Assembly: GCF_010211755.1 (NCBI RefSeq)
Contig: NZ_PDWR01000030.1
Span: 1-36,810, forward strand
DNA: 36,810 nucleotides
Direction of reading: 5' to 3'
From: Pseudoxanthomonas sangjuensis
GTDB taxonomy: Bacteria > Pseudomonadota > Gammaproteobacteria > Xanthomonadales > Xanthomonadaceae
Numbering within the stretch: position 1 is the first letter of the stretch; every line of letters starts with the position of its first letter. Below are positions 19,428 through 27,310 of this stretch, piece by piece. The position numbers were made by a program, and so were the translations under genes. A model generated the notes under the pieces. That model ran no database searches and was not told where the DNA came from. It worked only from the letters and a program-made list of their open reading frames with translations.

Positions 19428-20003
19428 TCAGGCCGCCGCGTATTCGGCGGCGAACATCGCGCGCATCCGGGCGATGTCGTTTTCCCGGTCGGGATGCAGC
19501 TGCCGCAGGCAGGCGAGGGCGAAGGACATCGGGCTGGTGCCGGGCGCGGTGATCAGGCCGTTGTCGCCGACCATCGGTTGTGCGCGATAGTGCGCCGCGC
19601 CGGCGTAATTCGAGGCGTACTGTTGCAGGAATTCCGGCGAATTGCTGGTGTGCGGCCGCGCGTCGAGCAGGCCGGCATGCGCGAGGGCCAGGGTGGCGCC
19701 GCAGATCGCCGCCAGCGGCTTGCCGTTTCCGGCGCGTGCGCGCAGCGCGGCGCTCAGGGCGGGAATCTCGCCTTCCTGCCAGCGGTCGCTGCCCGGCAGG
19801 ATCCACAGGTCGGCGTCGAGCGGATCGAAATCGGCCAGCGCATGCGGCGGATGGATGCGCAGGCCGCCGATCGAGGTGACCGGCTTGCCGTCGATGCTGG
19901 CGACTTCGATTGCGTCGCCGAACCATTCGCGCGCGGCCGGCAGCACCGGGCCGATCTCCCAGTCGGCGACGCCGTCGACCATCACCACCGCGATCTTCGC
20001 CAT
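19428..20003 (-). CDS. DJ-1/PfpI family protein
   Basis: This 191-residue protein has the DJ-1/PfpI fold. The conserved acidic residue is in ADWEIG (Glu16), and the nucleophile-elbow cysteine is at about 101 in AAICGATLALA. The residue after Cys is Gly rather than the His of PfpI proteases, so protease activity is unlikely. It could be a glyoxalase-like, chaperone-like or amidotransferase-like protein. It follows transaldolase by 32 nt on the same strand and probably shares its transcript. It converges on msrA with 6 nt between the ends. Confidence 0.87.
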   Translation of the reverse strand: MAKIAVVMVDGVADWEIGPVLPAAREWFGDAIEVASIDGKPVTSIGGLRIHPPHALADFDPLDADLWILPGSDRWQEGEIPALSAALRARAGNGKPLAAICGATLALAHAGLLDARPHTSNSPEFLQQYASNYAGAAHYRAQPMVGDNGLITAPGTSPMSFALACLRQLHPDRENDIARMRAMFAAEYAAA

Positions 20004-20035
20004 CCCGAAATCTCCCGCACGCGCGTCCCGGCGCT

Positions 20036-21010
20036 TCAGATCTTTTCGGCGATGCTGTCGCGCAGCGCCTGCAGGTCCTTGGCGAAGACTTCGATGCCGC
20101 TGGCCAGTTTTTCCTTCGCCATCGGGTCGGCTTCGAGCGCGGCGGCGTAGCTGGCCGCGGTGACCGGCGGGTAGTCGCCCGGCACGGCGGCGCCGGGCGA
20201 GAGCCGGCGCGGCAGTTCGCCGGAATCGGCGTCGAGCTTCTCCAGCAGGTCGGGCGAGATGGTCAGGCGGTCGCAGCCGGCCAGCGCCTCGATCTGCGCG
20301 GTCGAGCGGAACGACGCGCCCATCACCACGGTGGCGTGGCCGCGCTTCTTGAATTCGGCATAGACGCCGCGCACGAACTTCACGCCCGGGTCCTCGTCGA
20401 TGCTCGCCGGCACCTGGCCCCTGGCCACGTACCAGTCGAGGATGCGGCCGACGAACGGCGAGATCAGGAACGCGCCGGCCTCGGCGCAGGCCAGCGCCTG
20501 TGCGGGGTTGAAGATCAGCGTGAGGTTGCAGTCGATGCCTTCGGCCTGCAGCTGGCGCGCGGCTTCGACGCCTTCCCAGGTCGCCGCGACCTTGATCAGC
20601 ACGCGGTCCTTCGCGACGCCGCGCTCGGCGTACATCGCGATGAACTTGCGCGCCTTGGCCACCGTCGCCGCGGTGTCGTAGGCGAGGTCGGCGTCGACTT
20701 CGGTCGAGACCCGGCCGGGGATCAGCGCGCTGAGCATGGTGCCGACGCCGATGGTCAGGCGGTCGGCGACTTCGTTGACGACTGCGGCCTTGTCGCCCTG
20801 CTGCGCGCGCGCCCAGGCCAGTTCCCTGCCGATCAGCTCGGCGTAGACCGGCAGGTCCAGCGCCTTCTTCACCAGCGTGGGGTTGGTGGTGCAGTCGACC
20901 GGCCTGAGGCGCTTGATCGCCTCGTAGTCGCCGGTGTCGGCGACCACGACGGAGAGCTCGCGCAACTGGGCCAGCTTGGACAGGGAAACGGCGGCGGCGG
21001 GGGCGTTCAT
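20036..21010 (-). CDS. tal: Transaldolase
   Basis: Transaldolase moves a dihydroxyacetone unit between sugar phosphates in the non-oxidative pentose phosphate pathway. The 324-residue product fits the TalB-type (subfamily 1) length. It has the DCTTNPTL block at 40-46, the Schiff-base lysine at about 140 in [11 protein letters not shown], and the conserved [17 protein letters not shown] segment. The ATG at 21010 begins the part with homology; in-frame ATGs at 21028 and 21073 would add unconserved residues. It follows rnk by 66 nt on the same strand. Confidence 0.95.
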   Translation of the reverse strand: MNAPAAAVSLSKLAQLRELSVVVADTGDYEAIKRLRPVDCTTNPTLVKKALDLPVYAELIGRELAWARAQQGDKAAVVNEVADRLTIGVGTMLSALIPGRVSTEVDADLAYDTAATVAKARKFIAMYAERGVAKDRVLIKVAATWEGVEAARQLQAEGIDCNLTLIFNPAQALACAEAGAFLISPFVGRILDWYVARGQVPASIDEDPGVKFVRGVYAEFKKRGHATVVMGASFRSTAQIEALAGCDRLTISPDLLEKLDADSGELPRRLSPGAAVPGDYPPVTAASYAAALEADPMAKEKLASGIEVFAKDLQALRDSIAEKI

Positions 21011-21076
21011 CTGTTCGTCCGGAAGCATCGTCGGGGGGACGGACAGTATGCCTCGCGCCGGCTGAGCCTTCACTGT

Positions 21077-21508
21077 TCAGCGATGGAAATCGCCACTGGC
21101 CTCAGGTTGGTATTCGATGCCGGTCACGCGCAGGCGCAGGTGGCGGCCGCCGGGCGCCTGCCAGTCGATGCACTGGCCGACGGACAGGCCGAGCAGGGCG
21201 CTGCCGACCGGGGCCAGCACCGAGACGCGCTGCTTTTCCACGTTGGCGTCGTTCGGATAGACCAGGGTCAGGCGGTGGCGTTCGCCGCTGGATTCGTCGA
21301 TGCAATCGACGGTGGAATTCATCGTGACCACGTCGCCGGGAACCTGTTCGGGCGGCAGCACTTCGGCGCGGTTGAGTTCTTCCATCAGTGCCGCCGCGGC
21401 CGGCAGGCGGCGCAGCGCGGGGCTGTCGAGCAGGGTTTCGAGGCGGTTGAAATCGATGCTGGGGACGATCAGCGAAGGCGGCAGGCCGCTGGCGTGGATG
21501 TTTTGCAT
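21077..21508 (-). CDS. rnk: Rnk, nucleoside diphosphate kinase regulator (GreA/GreB C-terminal fold)
   Basis: Rnk-type proteins bind RNA polymerase through a GreA-like C-terminal FKBP domain; in E. coli Rnk affects nucleoside diphosphate kinase levels. The 143-residue product has a short N-terminal helical arm (PSLIVPSIDFNRLETLLDS) and the C-terminal domain (VDCIDESSGERHRLTLVYP, VLAPVGSALLGLSVGQCIDW). The arm is too short for a transcript-cleavage coiled coil, consistent with Rnk rather than GreA. GAGGA lies 9 nt before the ATG at 21508. A weak promoter (TTGAAC 21621-21626, TACGGT 21598-21603, minus strand, 17-nt spacing) may serve rnk and tal. Confidence 0.88.
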   Translation of the reverse strand: MQNIHASGLPPSLIVPSIDFNRLETLLDSPALRRLPAAAALMEELNRAEVLPPEQVPGDVVTMNSTVDCIDESSGERHRLTLVYPNDANVEKQRVSVLAPVGSALLGLSVGQCIDWQAPGGRHLRLRVTGIEYQPEASGDFHR

Positions 21509-21663
21509 ATGAAGGATTCCTCGGGTTTTCGTCGGTGCAGAAAAGGAAACGGGCGACGCGTCGCCGCGCCGCCCATCGGGTTCCTGTTTGCAGGGCAACC
21601 GTAGCCCGGAAACCGGGGTGGTTCAAGCGCTCCGGGGTCGCAAGGGCGGCGCGGGCACAAATG

Positions 21664-21720
21664 TTCAACCAAACAGTTGACAATTGCCGGCGGCGGCGTA
21701 TATTCAACCTTATGGTTGAC
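21664..21720 (+). promoter_or_regulatory. arsR promoter with twin operators
   Basis: TTGACA (21677-21682) and TATATT (21699-21704) are spaced by 16 nt, a near-consensus sigma-70 promoter. Two 18-bp elements, TTCAACC-N5-or-T-G-GTTGAC, lie at 21664-21681 and 21703-21720, 39 bp apart. The second is a perfect 6-bp inverted repeat (TCAACC/GGTTGA) around 4 nt; the first pairs over 5 bp. The left copy covers the -35 element, and the right copy covers the end of the -10 element and the start codon. Confidence 0.75.
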
Positions 21721-22101
21721 AAATCTCCCGAACAGCTCGACGCCGTGTTCCGCGCCCTGGCCGACCCGACCCGGCGCGCGATGCTGCGCGAGCTCGCCGC
21801 ACGGCCGCGCACCGTCGGCGAGCTCGCCGCGCCGTTCGACATTTCGCTGGCTGGCGCGTCGAAACACATCCAGATGCTGGAACGTGCCGGGCTGATCCGG
21901 CGCGAGGTACAGGGCCGGGTGCATACCTGCCGGCTCGATGCGCAACCGCTGCATGCCGGCATGGAATGGATCCGCCACTACGAGCGCTTCTGGAACGCCA
22001 GGCTCGACGTCCTCGAGGCACTGCTTGCGGCCGACGAGGCCGCCAAACCCGCGGCGGCCCGGCCCGCACGCAAACCCCGCAACCCACGGAGGAAACCATG
22101 A
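21712..22101 (+). CDS. ArsR-family (SmtB/SdpR-like) winged-helix repressor
   Basis: The 129-residue protein has the ArsR winged helix (LDAVFRALADPTRRAMLREL, then ISLAGASKHIQMLERAGLI as the recognition helix) and a Lys/Arg/Pro/Ala-rich C-terminal tail. It lacks the metal-binding ELCVCD motif, so it probably responds to something other than metal or acts as a simple autorepressor. The ATG at 21712 lies at about +1 of the TTGACA-16-TATATT promoter, so the mRNA is expected to be leaderless. The frame is open upstream (ATG at 21661), but that start would lie before the promoter. The stop overlaps the next gene's start (ATGA). ArsR plus AHSA1 is a recurrent pair. Confidence 0.9.
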   Translation: MVDKSPEQLDAVFRALADPTRRAMLRELAARPRTVGELAAPFDISLAGASKHIQMLERAGLIRREVQGRVHTCRLDAQPLHAGMEWIRHYERFWNARLDVLEALLAADEAAKPAAARPARKPRNPRRKP

Positions 22102-22634
22102 GCATCGCCATCACCCCCGAAGCCGATTACGGCACTGTCGCCGCACCCGGCACGGTGCGCATCCAGCGCCTGCTGCCGGGTCCGGTCGAGCGCATCTGGG
22201 CCTATCTGACCGACGGCGAACTGCGCCGGCAATGGCTGGCGGCCGGCGACATGGCGCCGCAGGCCGGTTCGTCGTTCGAACTGGTCTGGCGCAACGACGA
22301 GTTGACCGACCCGCCGGGCCGCAAGCCGGAGGGTTTCGGCGAAGAACACCGGATGCAAAGCCGCATCGTCGAGTTCGACCCGCCGCGCCGGCTCGTCTTC
22401 ACCTGGGGCGACAGCGGCAAGGTCGCCTTCGACCTCGAGCCGAAGGGCGGCAAGGTCATGCTGACCGTGCTGCACGAGGGCATTTCCGACCGCAACAACA
22501 TGCTGATGATCGGTGCCGGCTGGCACATGCACCTCAACGTGCTGGAAGCGCGCACCGGCGGCCGGGAAACCGAGCCGTTCTGGGACGGCTGGCTGCGCCT
22601 GCGCGGCGAATACGAGCGGCGCGTGCCGGCCTGA
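22098..22634 (+). CDS. SRPBCC / AHSA1-domain protein
   Basis: The 178-residue protein has the START-like helix-grip fold of the AHSA1 family. An opening strand (VRIQRLLPGPVERIWAYLTD) is followed by the central strands (SRIVEFDPPRRLVFTWGD) and the long C-terminal helix (AGWHMHLNVLEARTGG). These proteins bind hydrophobic ligands or act as Aha1-like partners; no bacterial reaction is settled. GGAGGAAA lies just upstream of the ATG, which overlaps the arsR stop. It is therefore under the same repressor and may bind the repressor's signal molecule. Confidence 0.88.
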   Translation: MSIAITPEADYGTVAAPGTVRIQRLLPGPVERIWAYLTDGELRRQWLAAGDMAPQAGSSFELVWRNDELTDPPGRKPEGFGEEHRMQSRIVEFDPPRRLVFTWGDSGKVAFDLEPKGGKVMLTVLHEGISDRNNMLMIGAGWHMHLNVLEARTGGRETEPFWDGWLRLRGEYERRVPA

Positions 22635-22673
22635 GTCCGGGAAAACGAACACGTCGACCGAAGGAGGCGGGAA

Positions 22674-23021
22674 ATGAAATACCGAGGCAGTTGCCATTGC
22701 GGGCGGATCGCGTTCGAGGCCGAAGGCGAAATCGGCGGCGTGCTGTCCTGCAATTGCTCGATATGCCGGCGCAAGGGCTCGCTGCTGTGGTTCATTCCGC
22801 GGCCGCGACTGAACCTGCTGGCCGGGGCGGAAGCCATGGGCACGTATACCTTCAACAGACATGCGATCGCGCACCGCTTCTGCCCGGATTGCGGTATCCA
22901 CCTGTTCGCCGAGGCCACGGGTCCGGACGGCCAGCCGATGGCGGCGGTCAACGTGCGCTGCCTCGAAGGCGTCGACCTGGAGTCGTTGCCGGTGCAGCAC
23001 TACAACGGACGCGATATCTGA
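22674..23021 (+). CDS. GFA family (CENP-V-like) zinc protein
   Basis: This 115-residue protein belongs to the glutathione-dependent formaldehyde-activating (GFA)/CENP-V family. The three cysteine clusters that hold zinc are all present: GSCHCG near residue 5, CNCSICRRKG near 28, and FCPDCG near 68. Members activate formaldehyde-glutathione adducts or act as detoxifying lyases; many remain uncharacterised. AGGAGG is 7 nt upstream. It follows the AHSA1 gene by 39 nt and probably shares its transcript. Confidence 0.9.
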   Translation: MKYRGSCHCGRIAFEAEGEIGGVLSCNCSICRRKGSLLWFIPRPRLNLLAGAEAMGTYTFNRHAIAHRFCPDCGIHLFAEATGPDGQPMAAVNVRCLEGVDLESLPVQHYNGRDI

Positions 23022-23084
23022 GGGCGAATGTCGATTCCGGCGGCGCCGGTTCGTCGCTAGTGCATCCCGACCGGAAATCGCCCC

Positions 23085-24326
23085 ATGAACCCGCATCCGA
23101 CCGCAACTTCACTGGCCATGGACCGCAACTGGGCGCTGGTCGCCGCCGGCGCGGTGCTGGGTTGCGTCGGCATCGGCGCGCTGTTCGCGCTGGCGGTGCT
23201 GCTGCAGCCGATGGGCAGCGCCACCGGCTGGTCGCGCGCGGGCCTGTCCAGCGCCATGACCCTGGCATTCCTGGCCATGGGCCTGGCCGGATTCGGCTGG
23301 GGTACGCTCAGCGACCGCGTCGGCCCGCGGGTGTGCGTGCTGGCCGGTTCGCTGCTGCAGGGCCTGGCCTGCATCCTGGCCAGCCGCGCCGACAGCCTGC
23401 TGCAGTTCCAGCTGAGCTACGGCGTGCTGCTGGGCGCGGCGGTCGCCAGCTTCTTCGCCCCGGTGGTCGCGGCGACGGTGTCCTCGTTCGAGAAGCGCCG
23501 CAACCTGGCGGTGTCGCTGGTCGCGGCGGGTGCGGGCGTGGCGCCGATGACGATGTCGCCGCTGGTGGCCTGGCTGGTCAGCCACTACGACTGGCGTACC
23601 ACGCTGCTGATCGTCGGCGTGCTGGTCTGGGCGCTGAGCCTGCCCGCGGTCTGGTTCGTGCGCGCGTCGCCGCAGGCGGGTGCGGACGAAGCGGCGACCG
23701 CGGGACCGGCCAGGATGACCGCGGCACAGGCCCTGCGCTCGCGCCCCTTCATCGTGCTGGCACTGGCCTTCTTCGCCTGTTGCCTTGCGCATTCCGGGCC
23801 GATCATCCACACCGTGAGCTACGCGGTCGGTTGCGGCCTGTCGCTGACCTCGGCGGTCACCATCTACAGCATGGAAGGCGCGGCGGGACTGGCGGGGCTG
23901 CTGCTGTTCGGCGTGCTGGGCGACCGCTGGGGCGCCAAGCCGGTGCTGGCGACCGGGCTGGCGGTGCAGGGAATCGCGGCGGTGTCGTACCTGGGCGTCA
24001 GCCAGCTGTCGGGCTTCTATGCGGTGGCGTTCGTGTTCGGCATGGCCTACGGCGGCACCATGCCGCTGTACGCCTCGCTGGCGCGCGAGGCTTTCCCGCC
24101 GCGCATCCTGGGTACGGTGCTGGGCGCGGCGAAAATGCTCTCCTGCCTGGGCATGGCGCTCGGGCCGCTGCTCGGCGGCGTCCTGTACGACCGTTACGGC
24201 AGCTACGCCTGGATGTACGTCTGTTCGATGCTGGTCGGGCTGGCGGCCGCGGCGATCGTGCTGCTGTTCCCGTCGTCGCGGCGTCCGCCGGAGCGCCACG
24301 GCTTCGGCCCCGCGTTGCAGGGCTGA
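23085..24326 (+). CDS. Major facilitator superfamily transporter (monocarboxylate/OFA-like)
   Basis: This 413-residue inner-membrane protein has about 12 transmembrane helices. The MFS loop motif between TM2 and TM3 reads GTLSDRVGPRV, and its counterpart in the second half reads GVLGDRWGAKP. The arrangement and the RRNLAVSLVAAGAGVAPM helix resemble the monocarboxylate/oxalate-formate antiporter branch. The substrate is unknown. It starts 63 nt after the GFA gene on the same strand, so it may be the last gene of the arsR transcription unit. It converges on oxyR, 36 nt away; no clear terminator is seen between them. Confidence 0.9.
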   Translation: MNPHPTATSLAMDRNWALVAAGAVLGCVGIGALFALAVLLQPMGSATGWSRAGLSSAMTLAFLAMGLAGFGWGTLSDRVGPRVCVLAGSLLQGLACILASRADSLLQFQLSYGVLLGAAVASFFAPVVAATVSSFEKRRNLAVSLVAAGAGVAPMTMSPLVAWLVSHYDWRTTLLIVGVLVWALSLPAVWFVRASPQAGADEAATAGPARMTAAQALRSRPFIVLALAFFACCLAHSGPIIHTVSYAVGCGLSLTSAVTIYSMEGAAGLAGLLLFGVLGDRWGAKPVLATGLAVQGIAAVSYLGVSQLSGFYAVAFVFGMAYGGTMPLYASLAREAFPPRILGTVLGAAKMLSCLGMALGPLLGGVLYDRYGSYAWMYVCSMLVGLAAAAIVLLFPSSRRPPERHGFGPALQG

Positions 24327-24362
24327 CGCGCCGCAGGCCCGGCAGGTCGCGCGCGGACGCGC

Positions 24363-25322
24363 CTAGGCGGGCTTCGCGCGCGCCGCGGCCTTGCGCGGAC
24401 GCGGCGCGCCGAGGTCCGCGGTCGGCGTGAACAGTTCGCCGGGCAGGTCGCGGAACACGCCGGCCAGCTTCGACAGGAACCCGCCCATCGCCGAGCTCTT
24501 GCGCCAGAGCATGGCGATGCGCCGGCTCGGGTGCGAGTCGCTGAAGCCGAGCAGGCGGATGTTGTGCGAACGCGCCACCGGCGGCTTCACCGCCAGCGTC
24601 GGCAGCAGCGTCGCGCCGACGTTGGCGGCGACCATCTGCCGCAGCGTCTCCAGGCTGGTGGCGCGGAATTCGGATTTCTCGTTGGCGCCGGACAGGCGGC
24701 AGACCTCGAGCGCCTGTTCGCGCAGGCAGTGGCCGTCTTCCAGCAGCAGCAGCTTCTGTTCGGACAGTTCGCTCAGGCTCAGCGAATCGCGCTTGGCCAG
24801 CGGATGCGTTTCCGGCACCGCGAGCAGGAACGGTTCCTCGAACAGCGGTTCGACGTGCATCTGCTCGTCGTGTACCGGCAGCGCCAGCAGGCCGGCGTCC
24901 AGCTTGCCTTCGCGCAATCGCGACAGCAGCACGTCGCTCTTCTCCTCGACCAGCAGCAACTCCAGTTGCGGGAAGCGCTCGCGGATGCGCGGAATCACGT
25001 GCGGCAGCAGGTACGGGCCGAGCGTCGGGAAAATGCCGAGCCGCACCGTGCCGGCCTCGGGGTCCTGGCTGCGCCGCGCGGCCTCCTTCATCTGCTCGAT
25101 CTCGGCGACGATGCGCCGCGCACGTTCGGCGGCATCGCGCCCGGCCGGGGTCAGCATCACCTTGCGCGGCGCGCGCTCGACCAGCGGCACGCCCAGCTCG
25201 TCTTCCAGCTTGCGGATCTGGGTCGAGAGCGTGGGCTGGCTGACGAAACTGGCCGCCGCAGCCTTGCCGAAGTGCTTGTGGTCGGCCAGGGCCACCAGGT
25301 ATTTGAGATCGCGCAGGTTCAC
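24363..25322 (-). CDS. oxyR: OxyR, hydrogen-peroxide-sensing LysR regulator
   Basis: OxyR activates antioxidant genes when peroxide oxidises its two cysteines. The 319-residue product has a LysR helix-turn-helix (about 2-60). The redox pair falls at Cys199 and Cys208 (GHCLREQALEVC), the same numbering as E. coli OxyR. The C-terminal 25 residues are Lys/Ala/Pro-rich and extend beyond the E. coli protein. It lies downstream of ahpC and ahpF on the same strand, as in Xanthomonas. An intrinsic terminator precedes it, so it likely has its own promoter. A strong OxyR-type site upstream of ahpC supports the assignment. Confidence 0.96.
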   Translation of the reverse strand: MNLRDLKYLVALADHKHFGKAAAASFVSQPTLSTQIRKLEDELGVPLVERAPRKVMLTPAGRDAAERARRIVAEIEQMKEAARRSQDPEAGTVRLGIFPTLGPYLLPHVIPRIRERFPQLELLLVEEKSDVLLSRLREGKLDAGLLALPVHDEQMHVEPLFEEPFLLAVPETHPLAKRDSLSLSELSEQKLLLLEDGHCLREQALEVCRLSGANEKSEFRATSLETLRQMVAANVGATLLPTLAVKPPVARSHNIRLLGFSDSHPSRRIAMLWRKSSAMGGFLSKLAGVFRDLPGELFTPTADLGAPRPRKAAARAKPA

Positions 25323-25350
25323 GGGCCGGCCTTCATATGTCCTGTCTATC

Positions 25351-25384
25351 TATGTATGGCAATTGCATTGCGATATCAATTGCC
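25351..25384 (-). promoter_or_regulatory. Candidate oxyR promoter and operator
   Basis: On the minus strand, TTGATA (25374-25379) and TACATA (25351-25356) are spaced by 17 nt. A perfect 8-bp inverted repeat, GGCAATTG (25358-25365) and CAATTGCC (25377-25384) with an 11-nt spacer, covers the -35 element and spacer. A LysR-type protein bound here would repress oxyR, matching known OxyR autorepression. A weak ATAG-N7-ATAT half-site follows. The function is inferred. Confidence 0.5.
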
Positions 25385-25438
25385 GGCTGCGTTTTGCGGC
25401 ACCGAGCAAGCCCGGCGCTACAAAAGGCGCGGCCAATG

Positions 25439-25466
25439 AAAAACCCGCCGGTTGCGCGGCGGGTTT
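25439..25466 (-). terminator. Intrinsic terminator after ahpF
   Basis: On the minus strand, AAACCCGCCG pairs with CGGCGGGTTT (25441-25450 with 25457-25466) around a 6-nt loop, and the stem runs into TTTTTC. It lies 9 nt after the ahpF stop and separates ahpCF from oxyR. Confidence 0.85.
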
Positions 25467-25474
25467 CGTTCGGT

Positions 25475-27094
25475 TCAGGCGACCTCGGCCTCGGCTTCGG
25501 CCGGCGTTGCCGGCGCAGGCGCCGCTGCGGCGACCGGCGCCGAACTGCGGATCAGGTGGTCGAACGCGGCCAGCGAGGCCTTCGCGCCTTCGCCCATCGC
25601 GATCACGATCTGCTTGTACGGCACGGTGGTGCAGTCGCCGGCGGCGAACACGCCCGGAACGTTCGTCGCGCCGCGCGCGTCGACCACGATTTCGCCGCGC
25701 GGGCTCAGTTCGACCGTGCCCTTCAGCCATTCCGTGTTCGGCAGCAGGCCGATCTGCACGAAGATGCCTTCCAGCTCGAGCGTGCGGTGCTGGTGCGATT
25801 CGCGGTCCTCGTAGACCAGGCCGGTGACCTTGGAACCGTCGCCGAGCACCTCGGTGGTCGCCGCCGAGACGACGACGTCGACGTTCGGCAGGCTGCGCAG
25901 CTTGCGCTGCAGCACTTCGTCGGCGCGCAGCTGCGCGGCGAATTCGATCAGGGTGACGTGTTCGACGATGCCGGCCAGGTCGATCGCCGCCTCGACGCCG
26001 GAGTTGCCGCCGCCGATCACCGCCACGCGCTTGCCCTTGAACAGCGGGCCGTCGCAGTGCGGGCAGTAGGCCACGCCCTTGTTGCGGTACTGCTCTTCGC
26101 CCGGCACGTTCATCTGCCGCCAGCGCGCGCCGGTCGACAGGATCACGCTCTTCGACTTCAGCGAAGCGCCGTTGGCCAGCTTCACTTCGACCAGGCCGTC
26201 GGCGCCGGCGGGAACCAGCTGCTCGGCGCGCTGCAGGTTCATCACGTCGACCTCGTACTGGCGCACGTGCGCTTCGAGCGCCGCGGCCAGCTTCGGGCCT
26301 TCGGTCTCCTGCACCGAAACGAAGTTCTCGATCGCCAGCGTGTCCAGCACCTGGCCGCCGAAGCGCTCGGCCGCCACGCCGGTGCGGATGCCCTTGCGCG
26401 CGGCGTAGATCGCCGCGGCCGCGCCGGCCGGGCCGCCGCCGACGACGAGCACGTCGAAGGGCGCCTTCTGCGAGATCTTCGCCGCTTCGCGCTTGCCGGC
26501 GCCGGTGTCGATCCTGGCGACGATTTCCTCCAGCGTCATGCGGCCGTTGCCGAACATCCCGCCGTTGAGGAACACGGTGGGCACGCCCATGATCCCGCGG
26601 CGTTCGATTTCATCGCGGAACACGCCGCCGTCGATGGCGACGTGCGAGATGTTCGGGTTCAGCACCGCCATCAGGTTCAGCGCCTGCACCACGTCCGGGC
26701 AGTTGTGGCAGCTCTGCGAGAAGAACGTCTCGAAACGGAACTCGCCCTCGAGATTCTTCACCTGCGCGATAGCGTCCTGCGCGGCCTTGGATGGATGGCC
26801 GCCGACCTGCAGCAGCGCCAGCACCAGCGAGGTGAATTCGTGGCCCATCGGCAGGCCGGCGAAGCCCAGGTGGATTTCCTCGCCCGGCGAGCGGATCGAG
26901 AACGATGGCGTGCGGTCGCCCGGGTCGCGGTGTTCGCGGTAGGAAACCATGTCCGACAGCGCTTCGATCTCGGTCAGCAGTTCGCGCATTTCGCGCGAGG
27001 CGTCGCCGTCGTCCAGCGCGGCGACCAGCAGCACCGGGCGGGTCAGGCGTTCCAGGTAGGCCTTGAGCTGGGTCTTGAGGTTGGCGTCCAACAT
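25475..27094 (-). CDS. ahpF: Alkyl hydroperoxide reductase subunit F
   Basis: AhpF passes electrons from NADH through FAD and two disulfide centres to AhpC. The N-terminal tandem thioredoxin-like domain has the redox pair CHNC at 129-132, identical in numbering to E. coli. The thioredoxin-reductase-like part has the FAD motif GGGPAG at 219-224, the CPHC pair at 344-347 and the NADH loop GGGNSGVE near 361. The 539-residue product exceeds the E. coli length because of an Ala/Pro/Glu-rich C-terminal tail of about 23 residues. I chose the ATG at 27094 ([10 protein letters not shown]) with GGAGA about 10 nt upstream; an in-frame ATG at 27118 adds only eight unconserved residues. It lies 216 nt downstream of ahpC. 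Confidence 0.97.
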   Translation of the reverse strand: MLDANLKTQLKAYLERLTRPVLLVAALDDGDASREMRELLTEIEALSDMVSYREHRDPGDRTPSFSIRSPGEEIHLGFAGLPMGHEFTSLVLALLQVGGHPSKAAQDAIAQVKNLEGEFRFETFFSQSCHNCPDVVQALNLMAVLNPNISHVAIDGGVFRDEIERRGIMGVPTVFLNGGMFGNGRMTLEEIVARIDTGAGKREAAKISQKAPFDVLVVGGGPAGAAAAIYAARKGIRTGVAAERFGGQVLDTLAIENFVSVQETEGPKLAAALEAHVRQYEVDVMNLQRAEQLVPAGADGLVEVKLANGASLKSKSVILSTGARWRQMNVPGEEQYRNKGVAYCPHCDGPLFKGKRVAVIGGGNSGVEAAIDLAGIVEHVTLIEFAAQLRADEVLQRKLRSLPNVDVVVSAATTEVLGDGSKVTGLVYEDRESHQHRTLELEGIFVQIGLLPNTEWLKGTVELSPRGEIVVDARGATNVPGVFAAGDCTTVPYKQIVIAMGEGAKASLAAFDHLIRSSAPVAAAAPAPATPAEAEAEVA

Positions 27095-27310
27095 GGGGAA
27101 GGTTCTCCGGTGCAGCATCGGCAGGAAGCAATCCGCAAGTCGCGCCGTGCGCGCATTGCGGATTGCCGCCTCGGGGCGTGGTTCATCGGATCGCGCTCCC
27201 CGCGGACGGGGAGGGCGACGGAGCAGTGCGGGTGGCGCCCGGCATCCCGCCGGTCGCCGGCCTTCGCCCCGCCGTTGCCCGGCGGGGCGAAGGATTCTTG
27301 CGTCGGCGGG
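27095..27310 (-). repeat. Hairpin-rich spacer between ahpC and ahpF
   Basis: Three perfect inverted repeats fill this 216-nt gap: a 14-bp stem with 5-nt loop (27261-27274 with 27280-27293), a 7-bp stem (27196-27202 with 27207-27213), and an 11-bp inverted repeat (GCAATCCGCAA 27128-27138 with TTGCGGATTGC 27156-27166). The first is 17 nt after the ahpC stop and has no U-run. Such stems can stabilise the ahpC 3' end or partly block read-through, making AhpC more abundant than AhpF. Confidence 0.6.

Noticed and set aside
21552-21565. 14-bp palindrome GGCGACGCGTCGCC in the rnk leader
   Set aside because: Perfect but made only of common GC-rich words, and without a second copy or matching regulator; chance is likely in this composition.
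25339-25356. Full OxyR tetramer site at the oxyR start
   Set aside because: Only one ATAG-N7-ATAT half-site is present; the spacing and identity of the other boxes do not fit.
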